Positions 53,655 through 63,474 of a stretch of DNA of 64,000 bases are shown here, piece by piece. Source of the stretch: Streptomyces tuirus. Lineage in GTDB: Bacteria; Actinomycetota; Actinomycetes; Streptomycetales; Streptomycetaceae. Location: contig JAGTPG010000002.1 in the NCBI GenBank assembly GCA_018195615.1, positions 868,001-932,000 of the forward strand. The letters are read 5' to 3'. Under the pieces are notes generated by a model. It ran no database searches, was not told where the DNA came from, and was given only the letters and a program-made list of their open reading frames with translations. Made by a program: the position numbers and the translations under genes. Numbering within the stretch: the stretch's first letter is position 1; each line of letters begins with the position of its first letter.

Positions 53655-55801
53655 TCACGTCACGTAGAAGATCCCGGCGTCCGTGCCGGCCGGCGTGTAC
53701 TCGGCGAGCCTGGCCCTGAGGCCGTCCTCGCGCTGCGGCCGGTAGAGGTCGTGGAAGGCGCCCGGCTCGGCGCCGTCGTCCGCGCCGCGCCGGATCTGTT
53801 CGGGGCAGCGGTCCGCGAGCAGCCCGTACCAGGGCGTCCCGTAGCGCTGGGAGGCGAACAACGGCTCGGTGTCCGGACAGCGGTGGCGGCGCGGGGTGCG
53901 CGAACCGGAGGGGACGCAGGAGTACCGCAGGCAGCCGATGCCGCGCCGGGCGACGTGCAGCCGCCCGGTGAAGACGCTGTTCTCGGCGATCCGCACCGCG
54001 TGCGTGTGGATCTCGCCGATGACGGTGGTGCGGTGCAGGTGCAGCACGGCGTGGGCGTGCCGGCAGTCCGGGGCGGACAGGGCCTCGCGGTCGTCGGCGG
54101 TGGCGTCCAGGACGCTGTCGCGGATGTGGATGTCGAGGGGGTCCTCGCTCACCTCGTCGCCGATGACCTCGATGGTGCCGAGGATGCTGTGCTCGATCTG
54201 GAGACAGGCGGTGGTGCGGTCCAGGACGATGCTCGGCTCCTCGGGCGAGTGCGGCTCGCACTCGGGCTCCAGGGACCAGCCGGGCACCAGCGTGCTGTGA
54301 CGGACGACGACGGCGCCCATCGCACCGGTGACGTTGATGCCGCGGCCGGCGACGAGCAGCCCGTCGAGCACGACCCGCGGCCGCTCGTGCGGGGCGCAGT
54401 CGTCCGACACCGCGCGGATGTTGAGGGCGTCGGGGCGGTTGCTGTACCAGTCGAGCAGCCGGATGACGGGGCGCGTGCCCTCGGCGGCCCGCAGTTCGAG
54501 CCGGTCGCCCGGGTCGAGGTCGAAGTCCAGCTGTTCCTGGTAGGCGCCGCTGTGCGTGATCTCGATGATTCCGGCCGGGCCGGTGCGGTCGGCCCGGCGG
54601 TCGTGCTGCCAGGCCCGGTAGGCGTCCATGATCTGCCGGTAGGGCTGCCCGGGACCGACCCGGTACACCTCGGCGTCGGGCCGCGGTTCGCGGTCGCGCT
54701 CGTACTCGCCGCCGCCCATGTCGGCCGCGGCCGCGTAGTGGTAGTCCACCCACACGCCCTGCCGGGGCGCGGAGCGCGACCCGAACGCGATCCGGCCCAA
54801 CTCGGGGTCGACGGCCACCTGGCCCCGCTTCGGCCGGTAGCGCCAGTCGGACAGGTCGGCGACCACGATGTCCGAGGGCGGTACGGGACTGTCCTCGCCG
54901 TCGAGGCGGATGACGAAGCTCTTGCCGGGGCCGTAGTAGTCGAGCAGCCGGTCGTGCAGGAGACGGCGGGTGACGAACGCCGGCACGTTGTCGACGGTGG
55001 CGGTGTGCGTCGGCGAGGGTTCCGGGAACGGCTTGGTGACCAGCGGGGTGTCGTTGCCGAGGATCGAGAAGGTGTAGAGGTTGCGGGCCCGGTCGATGCA
55101 GTAGGCCGGGGTCCGGGTCAGCGCGTACGCCTTCAGCCGCCACACGAAGAGCGCGACGCCGGCCGGGGTCCAGCCGCCCTGCCGGTGCCGTGACTCGGCG
55201 CGTCGGACGTCGACCGTACGGGCCGAGTTCGCGAACGGGCCGCCGCCGAGGGCGAGTTCGGCACCGTCGCGCAGGTCGGCGAGCCGGCCGCGTGCGCCGC
55301 GGTGGGTGCCCGTGCCGTACAGCTTCACCGGCTGGGTGTGGGCGACCTGCCGGGACAGTTCGACGGCTCGGGCGGGCCAGGCCGCCACCTGCTCGGAGAG
55401 TTCCTCCAGGAGGTGCAGGGTGCCCTTGCGGCGGCGGCTCGCGACCGTGGCCGCCACGTCCCGGCGCGGGGCGACGGCCTCGGCGAGGGCGGCCCGGCCG
55501 CCGTCGTGCAGGCCGGTGGTCAGGACGCGTTCGTAGCCGGGCAGGGTCCGGTAGCCGACGAGGTCCCCGAGGTACGGCAGCACCCAGGGGGCCGCCGTCT
55601 CCACGAACAGGTCCTCGTAGCCCTGCTGGACGCCGTCGCGGACGCGGTCGATCTGCTCGGCGATCACGGCGAGCAGCGCGCGCAGCGGCTCGCCCTCCTC
55701 GGTGTCGCGCAGCCGGTGCCAGCAGGGCAGCAGGTCGGCGAGCCCGTCCGGCTCCCTGGGCACCACCGGGCCGGCGTCTCCAACTGGGGATCCGGGGACA
55801 T
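53655..55801 (-). CDS. CIS/phage tail protein with N-terminal tail-protein-I-like domain and beta-helix-like C-terminus (frame broken)
   Basis: About 715 aa. The N-terminal 120 residues (LADLLPCWHRLRDTEEGEPLRALLAVIAEQIDRVRDGVQQGYEDLFVETAAPWVLPYLGDLVGY) resemble the P2 tail protein I-like wedge component. A middle beta-rich region follows (GKSFVIRLDGEDSPVPPSDIVVADLSDWRYRP). The C-terminal third shows regular short strands (VVVRHSTLVPG, QIEHSILGTIEVIG, IHIRDSVLDATAD, LHRTTVIGEIHTHAVRIAENSVFTGRLHV) as in a right-handed beta-helix. The ATG at 55801, overlapping the upstream stop by one base, reads in only if one C is restored near 55769. Confidence 0.7.
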
Positions 55802-58800
55802 CACTTGACCTCCGTCAGAATCAGGGTGTCCGCGGCCTTGGGCGACAGCAGCGCCAGCTGGGCCGGGCGGATGCCGCGGAAGACGTACACCGACCGGCCC
55901 CTGGGCAGGCGCCGGGTGTCGGTGATGTCGGGGTTGAGGCGCAGCAGTCCGGCGAGCGGGACGCCGTACCTCGCGCAGATCTCCGACAGCGTCTCGCCGT
56001 TCTCGGCGCGGACCGTGTGGATCTTCTCGTCGTACCTCGCCGGGTGGGCCGGGACGGACGCTCTGGGCGGGCCGGGCCGGGTGAGCAGCTCGGTGAGCTC
56101 CTCCGGGGTCGCGGAGGCGGGCACGCCGGTGAAGACGTCGACGTCCACGTAGTCGACGCCGGGCACGGTGTGCGCGGTGGCCAGGACCTCGGAGAGGCGG
56201 GCGGGGCGGCCCAGTTCCCGTCCCTCGAAGCCGAGCCGGTTCAGCAGGGCCTGCCGCAGGCGCGGTTCGACGTACTGCCAGGCGTGGTCGGGGCGGTCTT
56301 CACCCGCGCGGCGATCAGCAGCAGGACCGCTTCCCGGCCGTCCACCCGGACCGGGAGGTTCGGGTCGCCGTACTCGGTGAGGGCGCCGCGCAGGGCCCGC
56401 AGGGTGTCCGAGTCGGGGGCGATGGGCACGTCGTCCGTGCCCGCGACCGTCACGTGCAGCACCCGCCGCCGTCCGTCGAAGAGTTCGCGTGCCGAGGACC
56501 GGCCGATGCCGGCGCGGGAGCGGGCGAAGTCCTCGTAGTCCGACTCGGAGACCAGCCGGTCCAGGGCCGAGACCGCGAGCGGGACCGTACGGCGGGTCAG
56601 GCCCGGGCCGTCGGCGTCGGCACCGCCGGTGACGGGCCGGGGGTTGGTGACCGCGGTGACGCCCAGGGGCCGGGTGAGGGGCTGGGTGACGCGGTCGGCC
56701 GGGACGTTGGCGGCCTTGCCGGTGCCGAAGCGGTAGCGGGCGCGGACGTTCTCGTGGCCGGAGGGCAGCCGGGCGCCGTGCACGCCGTCGCCGAAGGTCA
56801 CGGTGGTCCGGCCGTCGGCGGTGGTGCCGGTGATGTAGACCCGCTCGGTGGGACCGCGTCCGGCGAGGCTGTCGACCTCGTGCCAGAGAACGCCGTCGAC
56901 CCGGATCTCCAGCACCGGCGTGGCCCCGAGGGGGTTGTCGTCGGCGAGCCAGGTCAGCGGGGACTGCCAGAGTGCGAAGGTCTGGTTGACGCGGTCCGAG
57001 TCGCCGCTGCCGATGGCCTCCTCGCGGCTCTCGCCATGAGTCGCCTCGACGACGTTGCCGAGGATGCGGACGGTCTCGCGGCGATAGCGGTGCGCCAGGT
57101 CCGCGGTGAGGGTGAGGCGGGTGTGGACGTGGTCGCCGGGCAGCCGCGGATCCACCGCCGGGTCCGCCGAGGCGACGGTGACGACCTCGGTGGCCGGCAC
57201 ACCGGCCGTGCCCGGGATGTCGCCGCGTTCGCCGGTCACGACGAGTGTGCGGCCGGGCCGCAGCCCCTCGTACAGCTCGGCGAGTTCGATCTCGTTGCCG
57301 TGCACGTCCTCTCCGAGAGGCTCGTCGGCGAGGCGCAGCGGCTCGCCCGCCGCGTGCACGGTGGTGTCGCGGATGTGTGACAGCAGGACGTCGAACTCGT
57401 CCAGCCACGGGTCGGCGAGGGTGAGCTCGGTGCCGCGGCCGGTGATGCCGTAGTTGGTGTACGCGGCCGTGCGCGCGGCCACCACCTGGGTGGTGACGAA
57501 CGCCAGCTTCGGGTCACCGGGGACGCCCTTGTCCCTGCCCTTGGCGGGTCGCCGGACCGCCACCCAGCTGCCCACGGTGATGCCCTCGTGCACGGTGTCC
57601 AGCTGGAGCGTGCGGCGGTTGACGGGCTCCGGCTTGCTGGCGATGACGATCTCGACGTTGGGTTCGGCGCTGCCGACCGTGTACGTGAGGCTGACCTCGT
57701 GGTCGCCGTGTGTGAACTGTTCACTGGCGCCCGGCCTGAGGGCGATCTGCTCGGAGGTGCCGTTGTGGAGGCCGACGTGCACGAGGCCCTCGTCGTCCGG
57801 CCGGGACACGAACAGGGTGCGTTCGGGCAGGGCGGAGCGGAGTCGGGCGGTGACGCCGGGCTCCTGGGAGTCGGCGGGTCGCCGGTTGAGCCAGCTGAGG
57901 TCCCGGTCCTGGCCGGAGCGCACGGACAGTTCGACCTGGCCGGGGCCGAGGGTGAAGGTGACCGGCTGGGCGACGGGCAGGTTCTCCGCACGCTGGTCGG
58001 AGCTGCTGCCCTCGACGTACTGGAACTCGGCCCGCACCGGGACCTTGCCCGCCGGGTCGTACACGACGCGCATGGTCGCCAGCACCGCGCCGGTCAGCGG
58101 CCAGTCGGCGGTACGGATCACCCGGCCGCGGTCGTCCTGGACCGGCTTCAGTGGGGCGGTGGCACCGAAGGGCGCCGCGGTGACGCGCAGGGCGAGCAGT
58201 TCGCGCAGGAGCTGCGGGGTGCCGGGAACGGCGGCCGTGCGCCAGGCCGGGTAGAGGCTGCCGAGGCCGGGGTTGAGGGCGGCGAGCAGGCGGGCGGTGT
58301 CGGTGCCCGGGAGCTGCCGCCCGGTGTCGCCCCGGGGGGCGGTGGCCGTGGCGCGAAGCGCGGGAAGTACGACCCCCAGGGCCTTCAGAGCGGCGGCGCG
58401 CGAGTCGCCCTGAAGGGGCGCGGGGAGCTGCGCGACCGGCCCCAACGGCGCAGCGGACGGCAGCGTACCCACCACCGCACCCTCCTCATCCGTCTGCGCA
58501 GGAGCCAACTCCTCGGTGCGCTCGGCAAGTTCGGCGAGCACCGCTTCCAGCTGCTCGAACCACGCCGCCACACCCTCATACGGAGTGGCCAGCACCTGCG
58601 CCTCACCGAGCCGGGCAAGAGGCTCGGCGAGACGGACCGCGAGCCGCTCGGGCGTCGTGACCCCGTCCAGGTCATTACGGAGCGGTTCGAGGACCTGGTC
58701 CTCGAAGTCCTCGATCAGCCGGCTGACGGGGCGCGGGTTGGGCACCTCCGGGTGGGCGGCTCCTCCCCAGGCTCTCCCGGCTGCACGGGCGGCGCGGTCC

Positions 58801-59622
58801 ACCGCCGTACCTCGTCGACGAGTTCCTTCAGCGTCGGCGGGGCCGACTTCGGCAGGGAGATCGCCGTGATCTCGTCGTCCCGGTCGACCCGGACCTTGGC
58901 GACCGGCAGCACCGTGCGTTCACCGCCGGCCTGTTCCCGAAGACGAAGAGCAGCTGGTCACCGGGCTGGAGGCCGGTGGCCGTGCCCTCGACGAACAACT
59001 CGGAGCGCTTCTCCAGGTCCCGCGGCGTGAGCAGCGAGGGACGCCGACGACGGACCTTCAGTTCGTTGAAGTCCCAGCGGGCCGTCAGGTCCCGGCTCGT
59101 CTCGAAGGTCAGCGACTGCTCGTCGGCGGACGCGGGCACGCTGTGGCTGCGCGCACCGCGCGGAATCAGCACGTTCTGCGCCTCGGCCCGCGGGTCGCGT
59201 TCGAGGGTGTACGCCAGATGCGTGGCGGCGGCGACCCCGGGGCGCGGCCGGTGTCCGACGAGCCGGCCGAGCAGCACCAGGGAGCGGTGTTCGTTCGCGG
59301 TGCGGATGTAGGCCTCGTCGGCGATCCGCTCGGAGTGGAAGGTGAGCAGGTCGCCGAGGACGGCGGTGGCGTCCAGCAGGCCGATCGCCGGGTCGTCGGG
59401 GGTGCGGACGGTGAGGTGGTTCAGCGCCGGGTAGGCGGGTGAGGCGAGCCGGTCGAGCAGTGCGGCCAGGAAGGGGCCGTACTCGCCGACGCGGTAGTCC
59501 AGCGCGGTGCGGCCGGGCGGGTTGTGCGGCGGGGCCGGCGCGAGACGCTCGTCGTGGCCGCCGCGGCAGGCGCCGCCGCAGCCGCAGCCGTCGCTCGCGG
59601 TGACGGGGTGCGTGTCCGTCAT
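55801..59622 (-). CDS. Putative baseplate assembly protein (J-like) with C-terminal LysM-like domain (frame broken three times)
   Basis: About 1274 aa, the larger of two adjacent baseplate J-type proteins. The N-terminal block (YRVGEYGPFLAALLDRLASPAYPALNHLTVRTPDDPAIGLLDATAVLGDLLTFHSERIADEAYIRTANEHRSLVLLGRLVGHRPRPGVAAATHLAYTLE) is the wedge-protein signature. A long middle region follows, then VTFGDGVHGARLPSGHENVRARYRFGTGKAANVPADRVTQP. The final 80 residues contain KIHTVRAENGETLSEICARYGVPLAGLLRLNPDITDTRRLPRGRSVYVF, a LysM-like unit that in many CIS is a separate protein. One base is missing near 56289, 58766 and 58936. ATGA overlap with the gene upstream. Confidence 0.82.
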
Positions 59623-62600
59623 CGGGCACCTCCCAGGGATATCGCCAGCAGGCCGTTCTCCGGCCGGTCCGGGTCGTTGTCGCAGGTGGCGATCTCCAGC
59701 GGGCCGAGCCGCAGCACGCCGTCCTCCCTCTCTCCTCGGTCCTGTCCGTACAGCCGCCGCAGCCGGGTGACCTCGACGCTCTCCACGCCGGGCACGGCCG
59801 CGGCGACGGCGACCAGGCGGCTGAGCCGGACCGGTTCGCCGAAGGTCAGCGCGTCGGGGTGGAAGAAGCCGAGCCGCCCGCCGGGCAGCCGCCCGGTGCC
59901 GAGCACGCGGTACAGCTCGGCCAGGATCTGGCCGTGCTGGTGGCCGGGCGCGGCGCACACGGTCAGCGCGATGTCGAGCGGCACCAGGCGGGCGGGTCCG
60001 ACGACGAGGTCGTGGCCGATGCGCCGGTACGTCTCCAGTGCCTGGGCGACGGAGTCGAGCAGTCCCTGAGCCGGGGCGGCGGTGCCGTACGCGTCGATCG
60101 CGATGTGCGCCTCCTGGACGCTGCCGGTCCAGCGCAGCTCGGCCGCCGCCCGCTGCACGCCCGGCAGGGCGCCGGCGAGCGCGGCGTAGTCCCCGGCGGT
60201 GACCGCGCGCAGCCGCGTGCGGCGCAGGTCGAGCGGGGCCAGCTGGCGTACCTGCTCGACGGGTTCGGGCTGGGTGCCGCCGGTGGCGGGCAGCGGGTTG
60301 CGCACGACGGCGGCCGGTGCCTCGCAGTCGCCCCGCACCACGAGGTGGTTGATGGCCTCGGCGCCGACGTTGCCGGCGGTGCCGCCGCCCAGCCGGTAGC
60401 GCAGCTCCAGTCGGGAGCCGGGTGTGGGCTTCGCGCCGTGCCGGCCGTCCCGAAGCGCAGGCCGAGCCGTCCGTCGTCCTCCAGTTCGCCGACGACATGA
60501 CGGTCGCGCGGACCGCTGTCGAGCAGGTCGCGGCGCGGCACCCAGGTCTCGTCCGGGCCGTGCAGGCGTACGGCGGGCTGGGCCCGGCGCGGGTCCTGGG
60601 CGAGGGCGGCGGTCGCCGGACCGCGCAGCACCGTCTCCTCGGGGTGGAGTCCGGCCGCGTAGGCCGGGCCCCAGCTGTGCGCGATCTCCCAGGCGATGTG
60701 CCCGTCGAGGACGGTGCCGGCGCGGGCCCGGGCGGCGAGTACCTCGGCCCGGCGCAGCTTGGTGTCGAGCAACTGGTCGCTGCGGTGGAGCAGTTCACGC
60801 AGGGCGCGGACCGGGTGGCGGCGCAGTTCGAAGCGTTCCAGCACGTTCAGGCCGTAGATCACGGCGAGTTCGGCGATCTCCTCCTCGCCGAGCCCGTCCC
60901 GGTCGCGGGCGCCGCGCCACAGTTCGACCAGCCGCTGCCGGACCCGGCCCGGGATGGCGGCGATCCGCTCGGCCTGCCCGGCGGCGACGGTGCCGCGGTC
61001 GGGGAAGGGCACCGCCTGGGTGACCGGCGTACGGCCGAGGACGGGGCGGAAGCGGGGCGCGATGCCCGGGTAGACCGACTGGGCGAGCAAGGTGTGCAGC
61101 GCTGCGGCCTGGGCGTACGCCGTGCCGGGCACGACCTGCTCCTGCCGCTGCCCGGCGCGCTCCAGGCCGATGCCGGCGCGGTTGGCCGCCGACTCGCCGA
61201 CGACCTCGAAGAGCTCGCGGACGTCGTCGGGGACGAGCGCCCGGCCTGACTGCGCCTTGTCGGTCAGGGCGTTGATCAGGCGGGCGGGCGCGTTGCCCTC
61301 CTCGGTGTCGCGGCAGCCGAAGGCGGGAGGGTCGCAGGGGGCGACCACGGCGGGCACGGGCGGCACGGTGACCGTCTCGGGCAGGCCGGTCAGTGTCCGC
61401 CCGTGGTCGACGAGGACGGTGTTGCCGCGGGCGAGGGTGACGTCCTCGACGGGCAGGCAGTCGCGTCCGCCGCGGGTGGTGAGGCAGAGCGGGAAGCGCA
61501 GGGCGTCATCGGCGGCCCAGGTGACCTCCAGGACCGGCTGGTCCTCGATCCGGTCGAGGCCGGGCGTGACGGAGGTGAGGCGGACGGCCTGGCGGTGGGT
61601 GGGGTCGGCGTCGCCGGGGTGCCGGTGCGCGGGCCCTTCACCTCCTCCAGGACCAGCACGTCGCCGGGCCGGAGGGCCAGCCGGCGCTCGCGGCAGGTCT
61701 CCGGGTCCACCCAGGAGTCCCGCAGCGTGGCGGCGGTGGCGCCCTGCGGCAGGGTGCACACCTCGCCGCCCCACGTCCACAGCCGGATCGCGTTGTGCGC
61801 GACGCGCAGCTCCAGCGGATCGGTGGCGACGACCGGTTCGAAGACCTCCACGGAGCCGCGCTCGTCGAGGTCGCCTAGCTCGGCCTCGTCGATCACCGTG
61901 CCCGGCTCGGGCGGTCGTGCGGGTCGAGGCTGCGGACGTCGACGGAGGCGAAGCGGAAGGTGCCCGGGGCGAGCGTCCGGTCGTCCGCGGTCCGCACGGT
62001 GACGTACGCGCGGGCGTTGCAGCCGTCGTGCATGGCGTAGTCGATGAGCTTCACGTGGCGGCGTACGGAGACGCGGCGGCGGGCGGTGTCGAGGTAGGCC
62101 TCGGTGGCGACCGCGTCCTGCTGGTAGCTGATCTGGTCGCCGGTGTGGGCGAGGAGTTCGACGAGGGTCGTGCCGAGGTCGGCGGGGTTGCGTTCGACCC
62201 AGTCCGGGGTGGTGAGCGCGAGCCGGTCCAGGAGCAGTTTGCGGATGGTGTCGTAGTCGCGGGCCGTGTAGTCGATGACGGGCGCGGCGGGGAAGTCGGG
62301 CTCGTCGTGCGGCTCGTCCTTGCAGTCGAAGGGCGTCGGGCAGTCGGGGCGGAAGGAGAACGTGGCGCTGTGGTAGCGCTGGTCGAAGCCGCGGTACGGC
62401 TCGGTGCCGGGCCGCCCGTACGGGTCGGTCTCGACGAGGGAGAGCCGGTAGCGGGAGGTGTCGCCGGCCTTGTCGAGGGTGACGTAGAGCCGGTCGTCGA
62501 GCTCCGGGTCCTCCTCGCGTTCGACGCTGACGTCGACGGCGGTGATGCCGGTGATGCGGCGGCCGCCGTCGATGCGGACGTTCTCGGGGCCGAGGCCGTG

Positions 62601-62726
62601 CGGGGCCTTGCCGAGGAAGGTGACGGTGAGCAGCAGGCCGTCGTCGCCTGCCTCGACGGTGTCGACGCCGCCCAGCTGGGCGGCCCTCACCTTGCCGCGG
62701 CGGGACCCGGTGGTGCCGGTGGTCAT
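59619..62726 (-). CDS. Putative baseplate assembly protein (J-like, frame broken three times)
   Basis: About 1036 aa. N-terminal beta domain, then the J/T4 gp6-like signature: VIDYTARDYDTIRKLLLDRLALTTPDWVERNPADLGTTLVELLAHTGDQISYQQDAVATEAYLDTARRRVSVRRHVKLIDYAMHDG. A central helical region (VPDDVRELFEVVGESAANRAGIG...) and a C-terminal part with GRHGAKPTPGSRLELRYRLGGGTAGNVGAEAINHLV and LDLRRTRLRAVTAGDYAALAGALPGVQRAAAEL follow. Such proteins form the wedges that ring the central hub. One base is missing near 60451, 61617 and 61907. Start at 62726 overlaps the gp25-like gene by 4 bp. Confidence 0.85.
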
Positions 62727-63127
62727 GCGGCGGCCCTCCCTTCGAAGACGTCGTCGCGGTGGGTGCCGGTGGCGCGGACGGCGTACGACAGGTGGACGCG
62801 GACGACGCCGTCCGCGCCGCCCTCGCTGACGATGTCGAGGGCCTGTACGTCGATGAGGTCGCCGAGCCAGCGCTGCAGCGCGGCCTGCACGGAGAGTTCG
62901 AGCGTGCTGATCAGCTCGGGGCTGTTCGGCGCGAACACCAGGTCCAGCAGCCCGCAGCCGAAGTCGGGGCGCATCACGCGTTCGCCGGGGCTGGTGAACA
63001 GCAGCTGCTCGATCAGGTCGTGGACGTGCTCGCCGTGGGCGGCGTGCGCGGTGCGTCCCCGGCGGTCGGCGCGGAAGGGGAACGCGATGTCGGAACGGGG
63101 CCTGGTGGCCCGGCTGTCAGGGCTCAT
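62723..63127 (-). CDS. GPW/gp25-like baseplate wedge protein
   Basis: 134 aa. gp25 family motif: FPFRADRRGRTAHAAHGEHVHDLIEQLLFTSPGERVMRPDFGCGLLDLVFAPNSPELISTLELSVQAALQRWLGDLIDVQALDIVSE. In T4, R-type pyocins and CIS, gp25 connects wedge proteins to the sheath initiator layer. The conserved EPR-like turn (here SPGERVMRPDFGCGL) is present. The ATG at 63127 overlaps the PAAR-like gene's stop by 4 bp. Confidence 0.9.
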   Translation of the reverse strand: MSPDSRATRPRSDIAFPFRADRRGRTAHAAHGEHVHDLIEQLLFTSPGERVMRPDFGCGLLDLVFAPNSPELISTLELSVQAALQRWLGDLIDVQALDIVSEGGADGVVRVHLSYAVRATGTHRDDVFEGRAAA

Positions 63128-63459
63128 CGGACGGTGACCTTTCGCTGCGCGGCCTGGACGACGGGCGGCCCCTGCGGGACGAAGGCCGCGCTGAAGCACT
63201 GGGCCGCGGAGGTGTCGAGCAGCACGGGCGCGCCGTCGACGGTGATGCCGGTGCTGTCGGCCGTCCAGCGGACCGTGACGCACGGCGAGGGCACCCGGTC
63301 GACGGTGTGCGGGCAGCCGGTGACCACGTAGCTGTGCGCGGCCGTCGCGACGGCGGCACCCGCGACGCGCGTGCCGCCGGCGGGCGGTGTGGCGGCGGTG
63401 ACGCGGCCGCCGTGCGGGCAGCCGATCACGGTGCCCGCGTCGAGCAGATTCCCGGACAA
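63124..63459 (-). CDS. PAAR-like spike tip protein
   Basis: 111 aa, Gly/Val/Thr-rich beta protein: NLLDAGTVIGCPHGGRVTAATPPAGGTRVAGAAVATAAHSYVVTGCPHTVDRVPSPCVTVRW. Two GCPH motifs can supply the Cys/His ligands of the metal-bound spike tip. PAAR-type proteins sharpen the central spike of contractile systems and can carry effectors. It lies between spike base gpV (15 bp upstream) and gp25-like genes, the usual place. Confidence 0.75.
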   Translation of the reverse strand: MSGNLLDAGTVIGCPHGGRVTAATPPAGGTRVAGAAVATAAHSYVVTGCPHTVDRVPSPCVTVRWTADSTGITVDGAPVLLDTSAAQCFSAAFVPQGPPVVQAAQRKVTVR

Positions 63460-63474
63460 GTTCTCTTCCCCCGT

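Noticed and set aside
52503..55193. Forward-strand open frame of nearly 900 codons opposite the CIS tail genes
   Set aside because: Shadow of the reverse-strand genes in very GC-rich DNA; its Gly/Val/Arg-rich product resembles no protein, while the reverse strand has clear families.
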